A DNA stretch of 64,000 bases from Marinobacter sp. S0848L (lineage in GTDB: Bacteria; Pseudomonadota; Gammaproteobacteria; Pseudomonadales; Oleiphilaceae), in contig NZ_JALKAQ010000003.1 in assembly GCF_023016065.1 (NCBI RefSeq), positions 62,001 through 126,000 on the forward strand, in the 5' to 3' direction. Below are positions 1 through 10,584 of this stretch, piece by piece. How positions within the stretch are numbered: the stretch's first letter is position 1; the number at the start of each line of letters is the position of its first letter. A program made the position numbers and the translations under genes. Below the pieces are notes generated by a model that was not told the origin of the DNA, ran no database searches, and saw nothing but the letters and a program-made list of their open reading frames with translations.

Positions 1-3000
1 TGGTTTCAAGCAGCACGGTTTCCTGGAACGGCTTGCCAAGGTACTCGTTGACGCCAATGGCCAGAGCCCGCTCGCGGTGTTTTTCGCCGGTTCGGGAGGT
101 AATCATGCAAATCGGCGTATGTTTGAGCGTTTCATCATGGCGCACAAAACTGGCGACTTCGAAACCGTCCATCCGGGGCATTTCAATATCCAGCAAGATG
201 ACATCCGGGCGGTGGTCTTGCAGCTGAGCCACCGCATCCAAACCATCTTTTGCCGTGATCACTTCCATGCCGTTGCGTTCCAGCAAGCGTGAGGTCACTT
301 TGCGAACGGTGACGGAATCGTCCACCACCATGACCGTAGTGACTTGCTCTTCGAAGCGGCTGGTTGTGCGTTCTTTGGCCAGGTTGGCCATGCGCTGACG
401 GTCAGACAGCACGTCTGAACGGATCATGGCTGGCAAGTCGAGAATCACCACCACGTTACCGTCACCCAGAATAGTGGCACCGGATACCCCGCGCACCGTA
501 CTGAACTGCGGACCGAGGGATTTAACAACGATCTCGCGGCTCCCCATCAGATGATCCACCTGCAGAGCCAGTGGCTGCTCGGCACCGCGCACGAGAATGA
601 CCGGCAGTGGCAGCGCCTGACCTTGCAGCTTGGGATGATGGTCACTGTTCAACAGGTTGCCGAGGTACTGCAAGCGGTATTGCTGTCCGGCGTACTCGTA
701 CATGGGCGCATCGGGCTTGTAATACTCTTCCAGTTCGTAGGTGCTGACCCGAACGATACCCTCGATGGTATTCAGCGGGATGGCGTAGAAATCTTCGCCC
801 GTGGCCACCATGAGGGCGCGGTTCACCGATACGGTGAACGGCAAACGCACGGTGAAGATGGTGCCGCGCCCCAGCGACGAATCAATATCAAGGCTGCCAC
901 CAAGTTGTTTGATTTCGCTGGCGACCACGTCCATACCAACGCCACGGCCGGAAATCTGGGTCACTTTCTCGGCGGTGGAGAAGCCGGGCTGCAAAATGAA
1001 TTGCAGGATCTCCCGCTCCGAGAGCGCTTCGTTCTCGTGCATCAAGCCCTGACGAATGGCTTTGTCGCGAATCACCTCGGCGGGAATGCCCTTACCGTCA
1101 TCGATCATCCGAAGCACTACGTCGCCGCCCTCGCGGGTCAGCGACAGCACCACCTCACCGGTTTCAGGCTTGCCGGCCTGACGGCGTTCTTGCGGGGTTT
1201 CAATGCCGTGATCCAGGGCGTTGCGCAGCATGTGCTCCAGCGGCGCAATCATGCGCTCCAGAATGCTTCGGTCCATCTCGCCTTCGGCATTGCGAACGTC
1301 GAAGTCGACTTTCTTGCCCAGTTCGCCGCTGATCTGGCGCACAATCCGGCGCAGCCGTGGCACGGTAGAGGCAAATGGCACCATTCGGGTCTTCATCAGA
1401 CCTTCCTGGAGTTCGGTATTGATGCGGGACTGCTGAACCAGCAAGGTTTCCGTATCGCGCACCCGGTCCGCCAGGGTTTCTCGCAGGTCGGCAAGGTCAG
1501 ACGAAGACTCTGTCAGGGCCCGGGAAAGCTGCTGGATCGATGAGTAACGGTCCATCTCCAGTGGATCAAAATCTTCGCCGTAGTCGGCACCGTGTTCCTG
1601 CTCGGCACGGAACAGAATCTGGGTTTCGGTTTCGATGTCCATCCGGCGCAGCTGCTCGCGCAGACGCTCGATGGTGGCGGCCATCTCGTCGAGGGTGTGG
1701 CTGAAGTCACTGGACTGCTGTTCCAGCCGGCCACGGGTGATACTGGTTTCACCGGCAAGGTTAACCAGATCGTCCAGCAGCGGCGCCGATACACGAATGG
1801 TTTCTTGCGCCGCGCGCTGAGCTTCGACGGCCTTGTTGCTACGAAGCCTGGACGGTTTCCGGGCAACCGGTTTGGGTTCGGGCTCCGGTTGCGCGACGGC
1901 GGTCTCGACGGCCTTCGATTCTGGCGCTTCGACCGGCTGGCTAACTTCCGGCTCGGGTAGCGCTGCGCCTTGTTCGTAATGGGCACGAATCGCCGCGACA
2001 GCCGCGATAATGTCGTCATGCTGGCGGCCAATTTCCTGCCACTGCGCCTCGGTTGGCGCATTACCGCCAAGATCAATCAACAAGGTTTCGAAGGTATGGG
2101 CTTTGTCTCCCAGACCTGAAAGCTGAGACAGGCGAGCACCCCCTTTCAGGGTGTGCATAGCCCGTTGAGCCTCTTGGTTGAAATGGTGGTTGCCCGGTTC
2201 TTTGTGCCAATCGGCCAGCAGTTGTTCCAGCTGGTCCATAATTTCGTTGGCTTCTTCGAGGAAAATCTCCAGAACTTCAGGGTCTGGGGTTTCCTGAACC
2301 TCGGCTTCAGCCGGCTCGGCTTCGAAACTCGGCTCCGGCATCTCGGTGCCGGATTGCGACAGCGCGTCGATCAGAGTGAAATCGAGCTCCGGCCGCTGTC
2401 CTGCTTCCATGGTGGTTAACATCGAGCGCAGGCCGGCTTGAGCGCGAACGCTCAATGCCAGTGCGGTTTCCGCCGGTTTACTGCCGGCAAGCGTGTCGTC
2501 GAGCAGTTCGGACCAGGCTTGGGCGAGATCCGCGATGGCATCGAGATCCGACAGGCGAGCACCGCCCTTGAGGGTGTGGAGGTCCTGGCGCAGCGACATG
2601 ACCGGCGCAAGTTCCGTCGGTTGTTCGTGCCAATGCTCCAGGCTTTCAGCCATGGAGTCGTGAATTTCCAGCCCTTCGTCCAGGAAGATGCTGAGAATAT
2701 CGTCGGCTTCGAAGTCCGGGACCGCGTCGTCATACTCGGGTTCAATGCTCGTTGGCTCAGCGTGCGCCACGATGTCGGCTTCAGCGTCCAAAGTCGCGGT
2801 ATCGGAAGCCTCGTCTCCCTGCAGGATCGCTTGCACCTGCGCTTCCAGCTGCTTCGCGGGCGGGCAAGGCCGCTGTGTGGCCACTTGCTCGACCATTTGT
2901 GCCAGTCGGTCATGGCATGCAAACAGAATGTCCGTCATGGTGCTGCTGGCTTCCAGCTGGCCTTCAGCCACCTTTTCGAACAGGTCTTCAAGAACGTGCG

Positions 3001-6000
3001 TCAAATCGCCGATGGCATCGACGCCGGCCATGCGCGCACCACCTTTCAAGGTGTGCACATCCCGCTGCAGTTCTGCGGCAAGGTTGCGGTCAGACGGATT
3101 TTCGCTCCAACTGTGGAGGGCGCTACCGGTAGAGTTGATCAGGTCGTAGGCTTCTTCCAGGAAGATACCGAGCAGTTCCGGATCCAGGTGGGACAGGTCG
3201 GCCACGTCGCTGTCAGCGTCTTCGCCAGCGGTGCCTGCTGCTGAATCCTGATCGCCGGCTTCGCCGGCCGCTCCTGCCTCCGGTGCGATATCGGTAACCG
3301 GGCGGATACCCTGAGCTTCCGCAATATATTGTTGGATCTCAACGATCAGATCCGGAGCCGATTTGGGTTGTTCTTGGGCTTCCAGCGCATCGACCATGCC
3401 TGCTAGGCGGTCGTGACACCGGAACAGCAAGTCAGAAAGCGTGTCGTTGATGGTTAGCCGCCGTTCGGTCAGCCCTTCAAACAGGTTTTCCAGTTCGTGG
3501 GCCAGATCGCCTACGGCTTCAATGTCGGCCAGACGCGCGCCCCCTTTCAGAGTATGCAAATCTCGCTGCAGCAGGCGCAGAATGTCGATATTGCCAGTGT
3601 CTTCGCTCCAGTTTTGCAGGGCTTCGGCCGTGCTATCGATGAGGTCCCGGGCTTCTTCGAGGAAGATGGCCGCCAATTCTGCGTCCATTTCACTGTCATC
3701 GGATTCCTCGGGCAGCGTGGTTTGTAGCTCGTCTGTTGTTTCAGGAGCGGCAAATTCGCTGTCTTCCAGACTCAGATCTATTTCTTCCAGATCGTCGGTG
3801 AACTGCTGCTCGAATTCGTCGGGCTCGTCGTTCCGGTTAACCGCATCGGTCAACGCGTGAAGTTCGAGGATGACATCGTCACAGGAGTCGGTCGCCAGAC
3901 CGGCGGCTACCTGATCCATCTGGTTGACGAGCTGTTCCTGAGCCTTTCTGGCGGTTTCAAAGAACTGCCCGGTGCCGGGCAATCCATACACGGTTACCGC
4001 GCCGTACAAACGGGTGAGCGCATCGGCCAGGTTTGCGATGTCCGCCAAGCCAACATCTGCGGCGTCGTCGGTCAGAGACTCGAGTTCGCTGCGCAGGGTG
4101 GACAGGGCTTCTTGCTCCTGCGGGTCGGCGGCCCACTTGTCCAGAATCGTCTCGGCATCCAAGACAATGTCGAGGCCTTCGCCCAAAAACAGCTGAACCA
4201 GTTGTGACGAAACCTGATTTGCAGGCGCTAAATCGTCATCAAGAACCTGCCCCTGGAAGGTGGCCGTGCTGACTTTGTCGAGTTTTTCGAGGTAGTCCGC
4301 CGTGCCGTCCAGTTCTGCTTGTGGATCATTATGAATTTGTGCCAAACCGTGGGTCAGGAAATCACTGGCCCGGGATATCAGCTCAAGCACATCGTGATCG
4401 GCCCGTTTGTTTTGCGCTCTGGCTTCTTTAATAAAGCGCTCGAGAGGGGTGACGATCGCGGCAATCGGGGCGATGCCTGCGGTATTGGCACTGCCGCGCA
4501 GGGTATGTAGCGCCCGTGACAGGTCGTCGGTATAAGGGGCAGCTGTCTGCTGTTGAGCTGTCAGCAGGTAATTTTTAAGGGTTTGCAGGTGTGTCTGGGC
4601 TTCCTGTTCGAAAATCTCGAGCAGGACCAGGTCTGCGTCGTCAGAGTGCGGATGGTCAGAGTCATCGCTGTTGGTTGCCGCATTGCCCGGTTCGGACGAT
4701 GTTTCCGGAGCTTCCGCCACAGGCATGGTGGAGGTGTCGGGGAACTCGCCACTGGCCAGAGCGTGCGCCCGGACTTCCAGCGGTGCGGTGGCGGCACTTG
4801 CCTCGACGCGATTTTCGAAGTCGCTGACCAGTGTCGGAATGACTTCGGTCACGTCCTGGAGCAACTGGGCGAGGTCGTCGTTCATGAAGATGCTGCCCTC
4901 GATAATCCGGTTCAGCATGTTCTCAACAGACCAGGACAGCTCTCCAATGACATGAGCGCCGACCATGCGCCCACTGCCCTTGAGGGTATGGAAAGCGCGT
5001 CTTACTTCGGCCAACGCACTGCGATCGTCGTACTGACGCAGCAGCATGGGCAGGTACTCGTTGATGGTTTCGAGAACTTCGCCGGCTTCTTCAACAAAGA
5101 TCTCCAGGATCTCGTCGTCGATAAGATCGTCTTCATCATCTGCGGCTGGCTCGAGCGCTTCTGCCGTGTCGGCAACGACGGGCTCTGCCGGAGTGGGGGG
5201 GGTTGACGAGTCGTCGGCGGTAACAACAGGTGGCTCCGGACTTTCTTCGGCGCTGGCAGGCTCTGTGGCCGCGGCATCGGTGCGCCGGGTAGTGGCCAAA
5301 GCCTCTGCCCGGGCAATGAGTTCGTCGACATCGCCTGCGGTTTCGCCATGGCGGAAGTCTTGAATCAGCTCGGGTATGCGTGCGTTCACGTCATCGAGAA
5401 GCGCGAACATGTCGTCTGTGGCTTTCAGCGTCTGATCGATCACGCGGTTCAGCAGGTTCTCAACCGACCAGGCCATCTCGGCGAGGCTCTCGGCACCCAC
5501 CAGTCGACCACTGCCTTTGAGAGTATGGTACGCGCGCCGGACTTCGGTCAGTGCCTCCCGGTCGCCGTGATCCCGGCGCAAACGAGGGTAATATTCCTGA
5601 ATGGTGCCCAGAACTTCTTCGGCTTCCTCGACGAAAATGCCGAGAATTTCATCGTCCAGTAGCTCGCTGTCAGTGCCTTTCTGCGGCGAGCCGGGTTCTT
5701 CCTGTATCGGCTCAAGAACCGGAACGTCTTCAGCTTCGACAGCCTCTGGCTGGCCGGCTTCACTCCATGTGGGATCTTCCCCGACCGGGAATCCGAGGCT
5801 GGCAAGGCTTTCGTTGGCAATGCGCAGAATGGTGTCGTTGTCGGTGATGCCTTCGGCAACCCGTTCAAGGTAGTACTCGATACTGGTGATGGCATCGGCC
5901 AGTGTGTCGAGTTGGCGCCAGTCGGGTACTTGCTGGCTCGAGAGCAACACATCGGAGATATAACGTTCGGCCGAGTTGAGCATGTCCGGAATGTGCTCGA

Positions 6001-7480
6001 GAGGCATCAGCCCAAGGCCGCCTCGAATGCTGTGAAGCAGCGCCGGAACGTGTTCGATTTCCTGGGTGTCCCATTGCGAGGCAATGAAGTTAACGATAGC
6101 GGACTTCGCCTGTTCCAGCGTGTTGCGGGATTCCCGGATCAGCGCTTCGTTGGCCTCAGACAGTTCTCGGGAGCCGATGTTTGTGGGCTCACCCGTCTCG
6201 ACGCTGTCGGACACTTCGGTGTGACGATCGACGTCGAGGCCGGCCAGACTCGCTTCCACATAGAGCAGAGCGCCCGCGATGTCCATCAAGGTGCCATCAT
6301 CGATGGTTTCTAATTGGCTGCTGAGCTTTTCGAGCAGTTCAATCTGCTCCGTGACCACTTTCCGGGGAATGCCAAGGCCAAGTACCGCCAGGGTATTACC
6401 GACCTGGCGAAGACCCGGGAGTAGCTCATCCAACTCGTTGTTCTGGCGGTGCTCCGCACGCACGAACAAATCGAGTTGGTCTTTTAGTCTTCCAAGCTCT
6501 TCGTTGAGCGCGCCGACCACCGATTGAATGGCATCGCGACCGGGGCCAGACACCCGTGTGCGCGCCTCGCTGACATCGTCATCGGAGGGTAGGGCATCGG
6601 ACAACTGGTAGGCCCCGCGCAGATAATTGACCTGGGGTCGGTCCAGATCCCGGGCTCGGGCAACGTAGTACAGCAGGTTCTTCAACAGCGCTTCGGGAAC
6701 CGGCTGTAGCAGGATGTCCGCGTGCTCGTCTGTCAGTTTGCGGATTTCGCCGTCGAGTTCACGCAGCAGCGATTTGACCGCGGTGTTGACCGGGTTCACA
6801 TGAGCTTCGAGGGTTTCAACAAACGCCCCGGCGGCCTTCCACAACTCGCCCTGAGCGGTTTTCTGGCACAAGCGCGAGAGCCGGTCGATGACCTTTTGCA
6901 TGTAGCCGAAATGCGCGTCCAGATCTTCTTCGCGAACCACGCCGGCCAGTGCAAACTGGTACATCTGCCGCAGTTTTCGCAGGTGACCCAATACTTTAGG
7001 GTCTTGCAGGCGCTCAGACACTTTGCCGGTTACATTGAAACGGGCGGCGGTCAGGTCCGGTTTGAACAGCGAGGTATCCGACAGCAGAGATTCGCCGCGG
7101 GCCGCGCGCAGGTCGTTCAGTAACGGCAACAACACCATCGGGAAGTCGTCGCGGCTGCTGCCCAGATGCTCCAGATATTGTGGCAGCTGGAGAATGGCCT
7201 GCATCAACACTTCGACGGCGTCATCAATGTTAACGACGGTTTCGTTCAGAATGGCCTGGGTAAGTTTCTCCATCTCCTCGGTGAGCAAGGCTGCACCGTA
7301 GAGCTCCACCATTTGCAGAGTGCCGTGCACCTGGTGAAGATAGTTCAGGCAGAAGCGCAGGCGCGCGGTATCGTCACGATTATCAACGTACGCTTCAAGT
7401 GCATGCTGGCCTTGAGTCAGCGTGTCCTGTATTTCGCCCCGAACCCAGTCGAGGGCGATACTGTCATGGTGATTGCCCAT
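1..7480 (-). CDS. chpA: Hybrid chemotaxis kinase ChpA (PilL), C-terminal end off the left edge
   Basis: CheA-type histidine kinase of the Pil-Chp system, which controls type IV pilus motility and, in Pseudomonas, cAMP level. The frame is open for 2493 codons from ATG at 7480, preceded by GGAG 11 bases after the pilK stop. The N-terminus (MGNHHDSIALDWV) resembles Pseudomonas ChpA as I remember it. Phosphotransfer (Hpt) modules are recognisable by His in HTLKGS/HTLKGG-type motifs at about residues 483, 652, 831, 992, 1309, 1476, 1635 and 1776. One module has Ser instead (STLRSE, about 1127). After them come a CheA dimerisation/ATPase region (RNALDHGIE about 2085, DDGKGIP about 2120, GRGVGMDVV about 2180), a CheW-like domain and a receiver domain with Asp about 2431 (LLDIEMPRMDG) and the KPF motif close to the window edge. 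All these motifs are in one frame, so the gene looks intact. Confidence 0.95.
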   Translation of the reverse strand, partial: MGNHHDSIALDWVRGEIQDTLTQGQHALEAYVDNRDDTARLRFCLNYLHQVHGTLQMVELYGAALLTEEMEKLTQAILNETVVNIDDAVEVLMQAILQLPQYLEHLGSSRDDFPMVLLPLLNDLRAARGESLLSDTSLFKPDLTAARFNVTGKVSERLQDPKVLGHLRKLRQMYQFALAGVVREEDLDAHFGYMQKVIDRLSRLCQKTAQGELWKAAGAFVETLEAHVNPVNTAVKSLLRELDGEIRKLTDEHADILLQPVPEALLKNLLYYVARARDLDRPQVNYLRGAYQLSDALPSDDDVSEARTRVSGPGRDAIQSVVGALNEELGRLKDQLDLFVRAEHRQNNELDELLPGLRQVGNTLAVLGLGIPRKVVTEQIELLEKLSSQLETIDDGTLMDIAGALLYVEASLAGLDVDRHTEVSDSVETGEPTNIGSRELSEANEALIRESRNTLEQAKSAIVNFIASQWDTQEIEHVPALLHSIRGGLGLMPLEHIPDMLNSAERYISDVLLSSQQVPDWRQLDTLADAITSIEYYLERVAEGITDNDTILRIANESLASLGFPVGEDPTWSEAGQPEAVEAEDVPVLEPIQEEPGSPQKGTDSELLDDEILGIFVEEAEEVLGTIQEYYPRLRRDHGDREALTEVRRAYHTLKGSGRLVGAESLAEMAWSVENLLNRVIDQTLKATDDMFALLDDVNARIPELIQDFRHGETAGDVDELIARAEALATTRRTDAAATEPASAEESPEPPVVTADDSSTPPTPAEPVVADTAEALEPAADDEDDLIDDEILEIFVEEAGEVLETINEYLPMLLRQYDDRSALAEVRRAFHTLKGSGRMVGAHVIGELSWSVENMLNRIIEGSIFMNDDLAQLLQDVTEVIPTLVSDFENRVEASAATAPLEVRAHALASGEFPDTSTMPVAEAPETSSEPGNAATNSDDSDHPHSDDADLVLLEIFEQEAQTHLQTLKNYLLTAQQQTAAPYTDDLSRALHTLRGSANTAGIAPIAAIVTPLERFIKEARAQNKRADHDVLELISRASDFLTHGLAQIHNDPQAELDGTADYLEKLDKVSTATFQGQVLDDDLAPANQVSSQLVQLFLGEGLDIVLDAETILDKWAADPQEQEALSTLRSELESLTDDAADVGLADIANLADALTRLYGAVTVYGLPGTGQFFETARKAQEQLVNQMDQVAAGLATDSCDDVILELHALTDAVNRNDEPDEFEQQFTDDLEEIDLSLEDSEFAAPETTDELQTTLPEESDDSEMDAELAAIFLEEARDLIDSTAEALQNWSEDTGNIDILRLLQRDLHTLKGGARLADIEAVGDLAHELENLFEGLTERRLTINDTLSDLLFRCHDRLAGMVDALEAQEQPKSAPDLIVEIQQYIAEAQGIRPVTDIAPEAGAAGEAGDQDSAAGTAGEDADSDVADLSHLDPELLGIFLEEAYDLINSTGSALHSWSENPSDRNLAAELQRDVHTLKGGARMAGVDAIGDLTHVLEDLFEKVAEGQLEASSTMTDILFACHDRLAQMVEQVATQRPCPPAKQLEAQVQAILQGDEASDTATLDAEADIVAHAEPTSIEPEYDDAVPDFEADDILSIFLDEGLEIHDSMAESLEHWHEQPTELAPVMSLRQDLHTLKGGARLSDLDAIADLAQAWSELLDDTLAGSKPAETALALSVRAQAGLRSMLTTMEAGQRPELDFTLIDALSQSGTEMPEPSFEAEPAEAEVQETPDPEVLEIFLEEANEIMDQLEQLLADWHKEPGNHHFNQEAQRAMHTLKGGARLSQLSGLGDKAHTFETLLIDLGGNAPTEAQWQEIGRQHDDIIAAVAAIRAHYEQGAALPEPEVSQPVEAPESKAVETAVAQPEPEPKPVARKPSRLRSNKAVEAQRAAQETIRVSAPLLDDLVNLAGETSITRGRLEQQSSDFSHTLDEMAATIERLREQLRRMDIETETQILFRAEQEHGADYGEDFDPLEMDRYSSIQQLSRALTESSSDLADLRETLADRVRDTETLLVQQSRINTELQEGLMKTRMVPFASTVPRLRRIVRQISGELGKKVDFDVRNAEGEMDRSILERMIAPLEHMLRNALDHGIETPQERRQAGKPETGEVVLSLTREGGDVVLRMIDDGKGIPAEVIRDKAIRQGLMHENEALSEREILQFILQPGFSTAEKVTQISGRGVGMDVVASEIKQLGGSLDIDSSLGRGTIFTVRLPFTVSVNRALMVATGEDFYAIPLNTIEGIVRVSTYELEEYYKPDAPMYEYAGQQYRLQYLGNLLNSDHHPKLQGQALPLPVILVRGAEQPLALQVDHLMGSREIVVKSLGPQFSTVRGVSGATILGDGNVVVILDLPAMIRSDVLSDRQRMANLAKERTTSRFEEQVTTVMVVDDSVTVRKVTSRLLERNGMEVITAKDGLDAVAQLQDHRPDVILLDIEMPRMDGFEVASFVRHDETLKHTPICMITSRTGEKHRERALAIGVNEYLGKPFQETVLLET

Positions 7481-7491
7481 AACCACTCCGG

Positions 7492-8391
7492 TTATTCTTC
7501 GTCGGACTGGCGTTTGATCCACGCCAGTACATGTTCCGAGGGAACCCTCTGCAGGCCCGGTGGCTGCCAATCGGTCAGTTCACCTTGGCCTAACACCAGT
7601 AACCCCCCCGGTGCCAGACGCTCTGAAAGCCGTCTGACAATTTCGCGCCGGCGCCAGCGGCGGAAGTAAATCAGCAGGTTCTGGCAGAAGATAATGTTCA
7701 TGCCGTGCATCGGGGCTTTGTTCAGGTCTAATACGTTGAGCCTGGCAAAGCACACCCGTTCACGGATGCTGTTCACGATTTCTACGGTATTCCGCTCGGC
7801 AGGCCGGAAGTACCGGGATTTCAGGGCCTCATCCACGCCCAGCAGCTTGCGGGCGCTGAACAAACCGGATTTGGCTTTAACGAGTGCCGGTTGGCTGATG
7901 TCCGAGCCGGTTACCCCATACAGAGGCTTCAGGCCGAGCTGTTCCATGCATTCGTTGAGCACCATCGCCAGTGTGTAAGGCTCTTCGCCGGTCGAGCATC
8001 CTACACTCCAGGCTTCCAGAGCCTGGTTTTTCAAGCCTTCCCGGGGCCGGGTCATGACATAGTCAGACACCAGTTTGCAGGCTTCAGGATCACGAAAGAA
8101 ACGGGTTTCCTGAACCGTCAGGCGGTCTACCAGCGTGGCCCATTCCTGAATCGCGTTCGGGCCCGATACGATCTGTTCGTAATAGGCCTGATAACTGTTG
8201 CAGCCAATTTCCCGCATCCGGATAGCTAAGTTGGTTTCCAGAAACGATCTCCGGTCTCGGGTCAGGGTCATGCCGGTTCGGTGTTCCAACAAGCTCTGCC
8301 ACTGACCGAACTGCGCATCGTCCATTGCCGGGAGTTTGCGCAGTGACCAGATTCCGTCTGCGGGTGCCGTTTGGTTATGTGTCTGAACCAT
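7492..8391 (-). CDS. pilK: Chemotaxis protein methyltransferase PilK (CheR family)
   Basis: CheR-type enzyme predicted to methylate glutamates of the PilJ receptor with S-adenosylmethionine, setting adaptation of the Pil-Chp system in the cytoplasm. The 299-residue protein has the CheR pattern: an alpha-helical N-terminal domain, TVQETRFFRD at about 92-101, and the cofactor-binding motif SVGCSTGEEPYT at about 129-140. It lies between pilJ and chpA, as in Pseudomonas. Its stop is 11 bases from the chpA start and it begins 27 bases after the pilJ stop, so it should be part of one transcript. No CheB methylesterase gene is visible in the window; chpB may lie beyond the left edge. Confidence 0.93.
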   Translation of the reverse strand: MVQTHNQTAPADGIWSLRKLPAMDDAQFGQWQSLLEHRTGMTLTRDRRSFLETNLAIRMREIGCNSYQAYYEQIVSGPNAIQEWATLVDRLTVQETRFFRDPEACKLVSDYVMTRPREGLKNQALEAWSVGCSTGEEPYTLAMVLNECMEQLGLKPLYGVTGSDISQPALVKAKSGLFSARKLLGVDEALKSRYFRPAERNTVEIVNSIRERVCFARLNVLDLNKAPMHGMNIIFCQNLLIYFRRWRRREIVRRLSERLAPGGLLVLGQGELTDWQPPGLQRVPSEHVLAWIKRQSDEE

Positions 8392-8418
8392 AGACCTTCA
8401 GCTGCCCCGGGCCGGTGG

Positions 8419-10491
8419 TCAGCTGACCACCGATTCGTCGTAACGTTCGCTGTCTTCGCTGAGCGCTTCTTCTTCCGGCAGGGTAAAGCCGGCAACCGAA
8501 GAACGCAGCTCAGAAGCCATTTCGGCCAGATTTCCGATCGACTTCGCGGTGGCGTTGGTACCGGAAGACGTCTGCGAGGTGATTTCCTGGATGACGTTCA
8601 TCGTGTTGGAAATGTGCGACGCAGAAGAGGACTGCTGGCGTGCCGCGTTGGAGATGTTCTGGATCAGTTCCGCAAGGCTCATGGATACGTTCTCGATTTC
8701 CTCGAGCGCGATACCCGCGTCTTGTGCCAGGCGAGCACCACGTACTACCTCGGCGGTGGTGTGCTCCATGGAGATGACGGCTTCGTTGGTGTCAGACTGG
8801 ATCGTCTTAACCAGCGCTTCAATCTGTTTGGTAGCGGCAGAGGAACGTTCCGCAAGGCGCTGAACTTCGTCCGCAACAACCGCAAAGCCTCGACCTGCGT
8901 CACCGGCCATGGAGGCCTGAATCGCAGCGTTCAGAGACAGGATGTTGGTTTGGTCGGCAATGTCGTTGATCAGAGATACGATGTCACCGATTTCCTGGGA
9001 CGATTCACCCAGACGTTTGATCCGCTTGGAGGTTTCCTGGATCTGTTCACGGATGTTGTCCATGCCGCGAATGGTGTTTTGTACCACTTCCGCGCCTTTC
9101 TTGGCGATGGCAACCGAGCGCTCCGCAACCGCAGAAGATTCGGCCGCGTTGGAGGATACCTGGTCGATGGACACGGCCATTTCGTTCACCGCTGCAGAGG
9201 CGCCAGCGATTTCCTGAGCCTGATGCTCGGAGGCGTCGGCCAGATGCATAGCCGTAGCCTGAGATTCCTGAGCCGCGGAGGCAACCCGTACTGCCGTACC
9301 CCGAATGGACTGAACCAGTCCGCGCATCTGGTCGATGGCGAAGTTGATGGAGTCGGCAATGGCACCGGTGAAGTCTTCGGTTACGGTCGCCTCGGTGGTC
9401 AAGTCACCGTCGGCCAGATCAGCCAGCTCGTCCAGCAGTCGCAGGATGGCGTTCTGGTTCTGCTCGTTCTGTTCCTGAGTGGTGGTCAGGCGGGACTGGG
9501 TTTCGCGGTATAGCGCAAAGCCGATGAACACGACAATCGCAACCATCGCCGCCAGGATGGCGAACGCCAGGGTGGCATTGATCACACGGGATTCGGCTTG
9601 CGAGCTAAAGTCATTTGCCAAAGCGGATAGCTCGGTCAGCAGAACTTCCGAGTTCTGGAAGATGTCGCTGGCTGCCAGACGCACTTTGAACAGATCAGGG
9701 GAGGCTTCCAGGATGGCGTCAACGTTCTGGGACACGAACTCGAACAACTCATCGACCGCTTCAAGGCCGTAAATGGCATCTTCATCAGCCACTTGCGAGA
9801 TGCCCATGCCGGGGTTGCCGTTCAACTGTCCGTCCAGTACACGCCCGAACAGGCTGGCATCGCGGCCAAAACGGTCGGCCGCGATGACGGCGTCTTCATC
9901 ACCGGAAAGAACGTTGTTAACCGAGCGCACAATCCGCTCCGCCAGCAACGACTGACGCTGAGCGAGAGCGATTTGCTCGGCCGGTGCGTCGTTTTCCAGC
10001 AGGATTTGTACAATGTCGTCGTACTCAACCTGCAGCTGTGGAATGGTTTCGTTCAGTGTGCGGGCAACTTCGTGCAGCCCCAGTACCGCTTCCTGAGTGG
10101 AAAGGATGCTGTCTGCGTTTTCGCGCACCCGGTTCCAAAGCTTCTGAGTATTACTCTGCTGAGCGAGTTCGCTGGGCGGGAGGCCAGTTTCCGGATTACC
10201 TTTGGTGACGCTGGTCCAGAGCAGCTGGAATTCATCCCGGGAGCGGCGCAACTGGTCGAAGGCTTCGGCAGTACCGCCGGCCGCTTCGGTCGCGTTTTTC
10301 GCTATCTCCTGGGAAAGCACGCGCATTTCTGCGGTATTGGCGATGTATTCCTGATCGTTCTGGCTGTCTTTGTTGATGATGAACAGCACCACAACGAGCA
10401 GGATAGTGAGTGCAATCAGTGCTGCGATCAGGCCGGCAATCAGCTTGTTGCCTCCCTGTCCCATACTGAGTTTTCCGGCTCTGTTTTTCAT
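8419..10491 (-). CDS. pilJ: Methyl-accepting chemotaxis receptor PilJ
   Basis: Inner-membrane receptor feeding the ChpA kinase. The 690 residues start with a transmembrane helix (LIAGLIAALIALTILLVVVL, about 17-36). A periplasmic all-helical region of about 270 residues, typical of the PilJ sensor, follows. A second membrane helix lies near 305-325, then a HAMP-like linker, and a cytoplasmic signalling domain with the hairpin-tip sequence (DQTNILSLNAAIQASMAGDA and the following GRGFAVVADEV). In Pseudomonas PilJ senses pilus retraction state and phenol-soluble or surface cues; that role is assumed from the family. It is the only receptor in the cluster. Confidence 0.95.
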   Translation of the reverse strand: MKNRAGKLSMGQGGNKLIAGLIAALIALTILLVVVLFIINKDSQNDQEYIANTAEMRVLSQEIAKNATEAAGGTAEAFDQLRRSRDEFQLLWTSVTKGNPETGLPPSELAQQSNTQKLWNRVRENADSILSTQEAVLGLHEVARTLNETIPQLQVEYDDIVQILLENDAPAEQIALAQRQSLLAERIVRSVNNVLSGDEDAVIAADRFGRDASLFGRVLDGQLNGNPGMGISQVADEDAIYGLEAVDELFEFVSQNVDAILEASPDLFKVRLAASDIFQNSEVLLTELSALANDFSSQAESRVINATLAFAILAAMVAIVVFIGFALYRETQSRLTTTQEQNEQNQNAILRLLDELADLADGDLTTEATVTEDFTGAIADSINFAIDQMRGLVQSIRGTAVRVASAAQESQATAMHLADASEHQAQEIAGASAAVNEMAVSIDQVSSNAAESSAVAERSVAIAKKGAEVVQNTIRGMDNIREQIQETSKRIKRLGESSQEIGDIVSLINDIADQTNILSLNAAIQASMAGDAGRGFAVVADEVQRLAERSSAATKQIEALVKTIQSDTNEAVISMEHTTAEVVRGARLAQDAGIALEEIENVSMSLAELIQNISNAARQQSSSASHISNTMNVIQEITSQTSSGTNATAKSIGNLAEMASELRSSVAGFTLPEEEALSEDSERYDESVVS

Positions 10492-10584
10492 CTTCTGGCT
10501 CCCGGCCTTTTTCTTCTGGAAATGGCAAGTTGTTGTATCGGGTTGCAGACGGTCAGGGTGACGTTCCTGCCAGTACCATCATCC

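Noticed and set aside
551-1543. Long plus-strand open frame of 330 codons
   Set aside because: It is antisense to the well-supported ChpA kinase region and its translation resembles no protein; high-GC third positions create such shadows.
2150-6040. Repeated DNA segments in the chpA gene as possible mobile or CRISPR-like repeats
   Set aside because: They are the conserved coding motif of repeated phosphotransfer domains, with divergent DNA between them.
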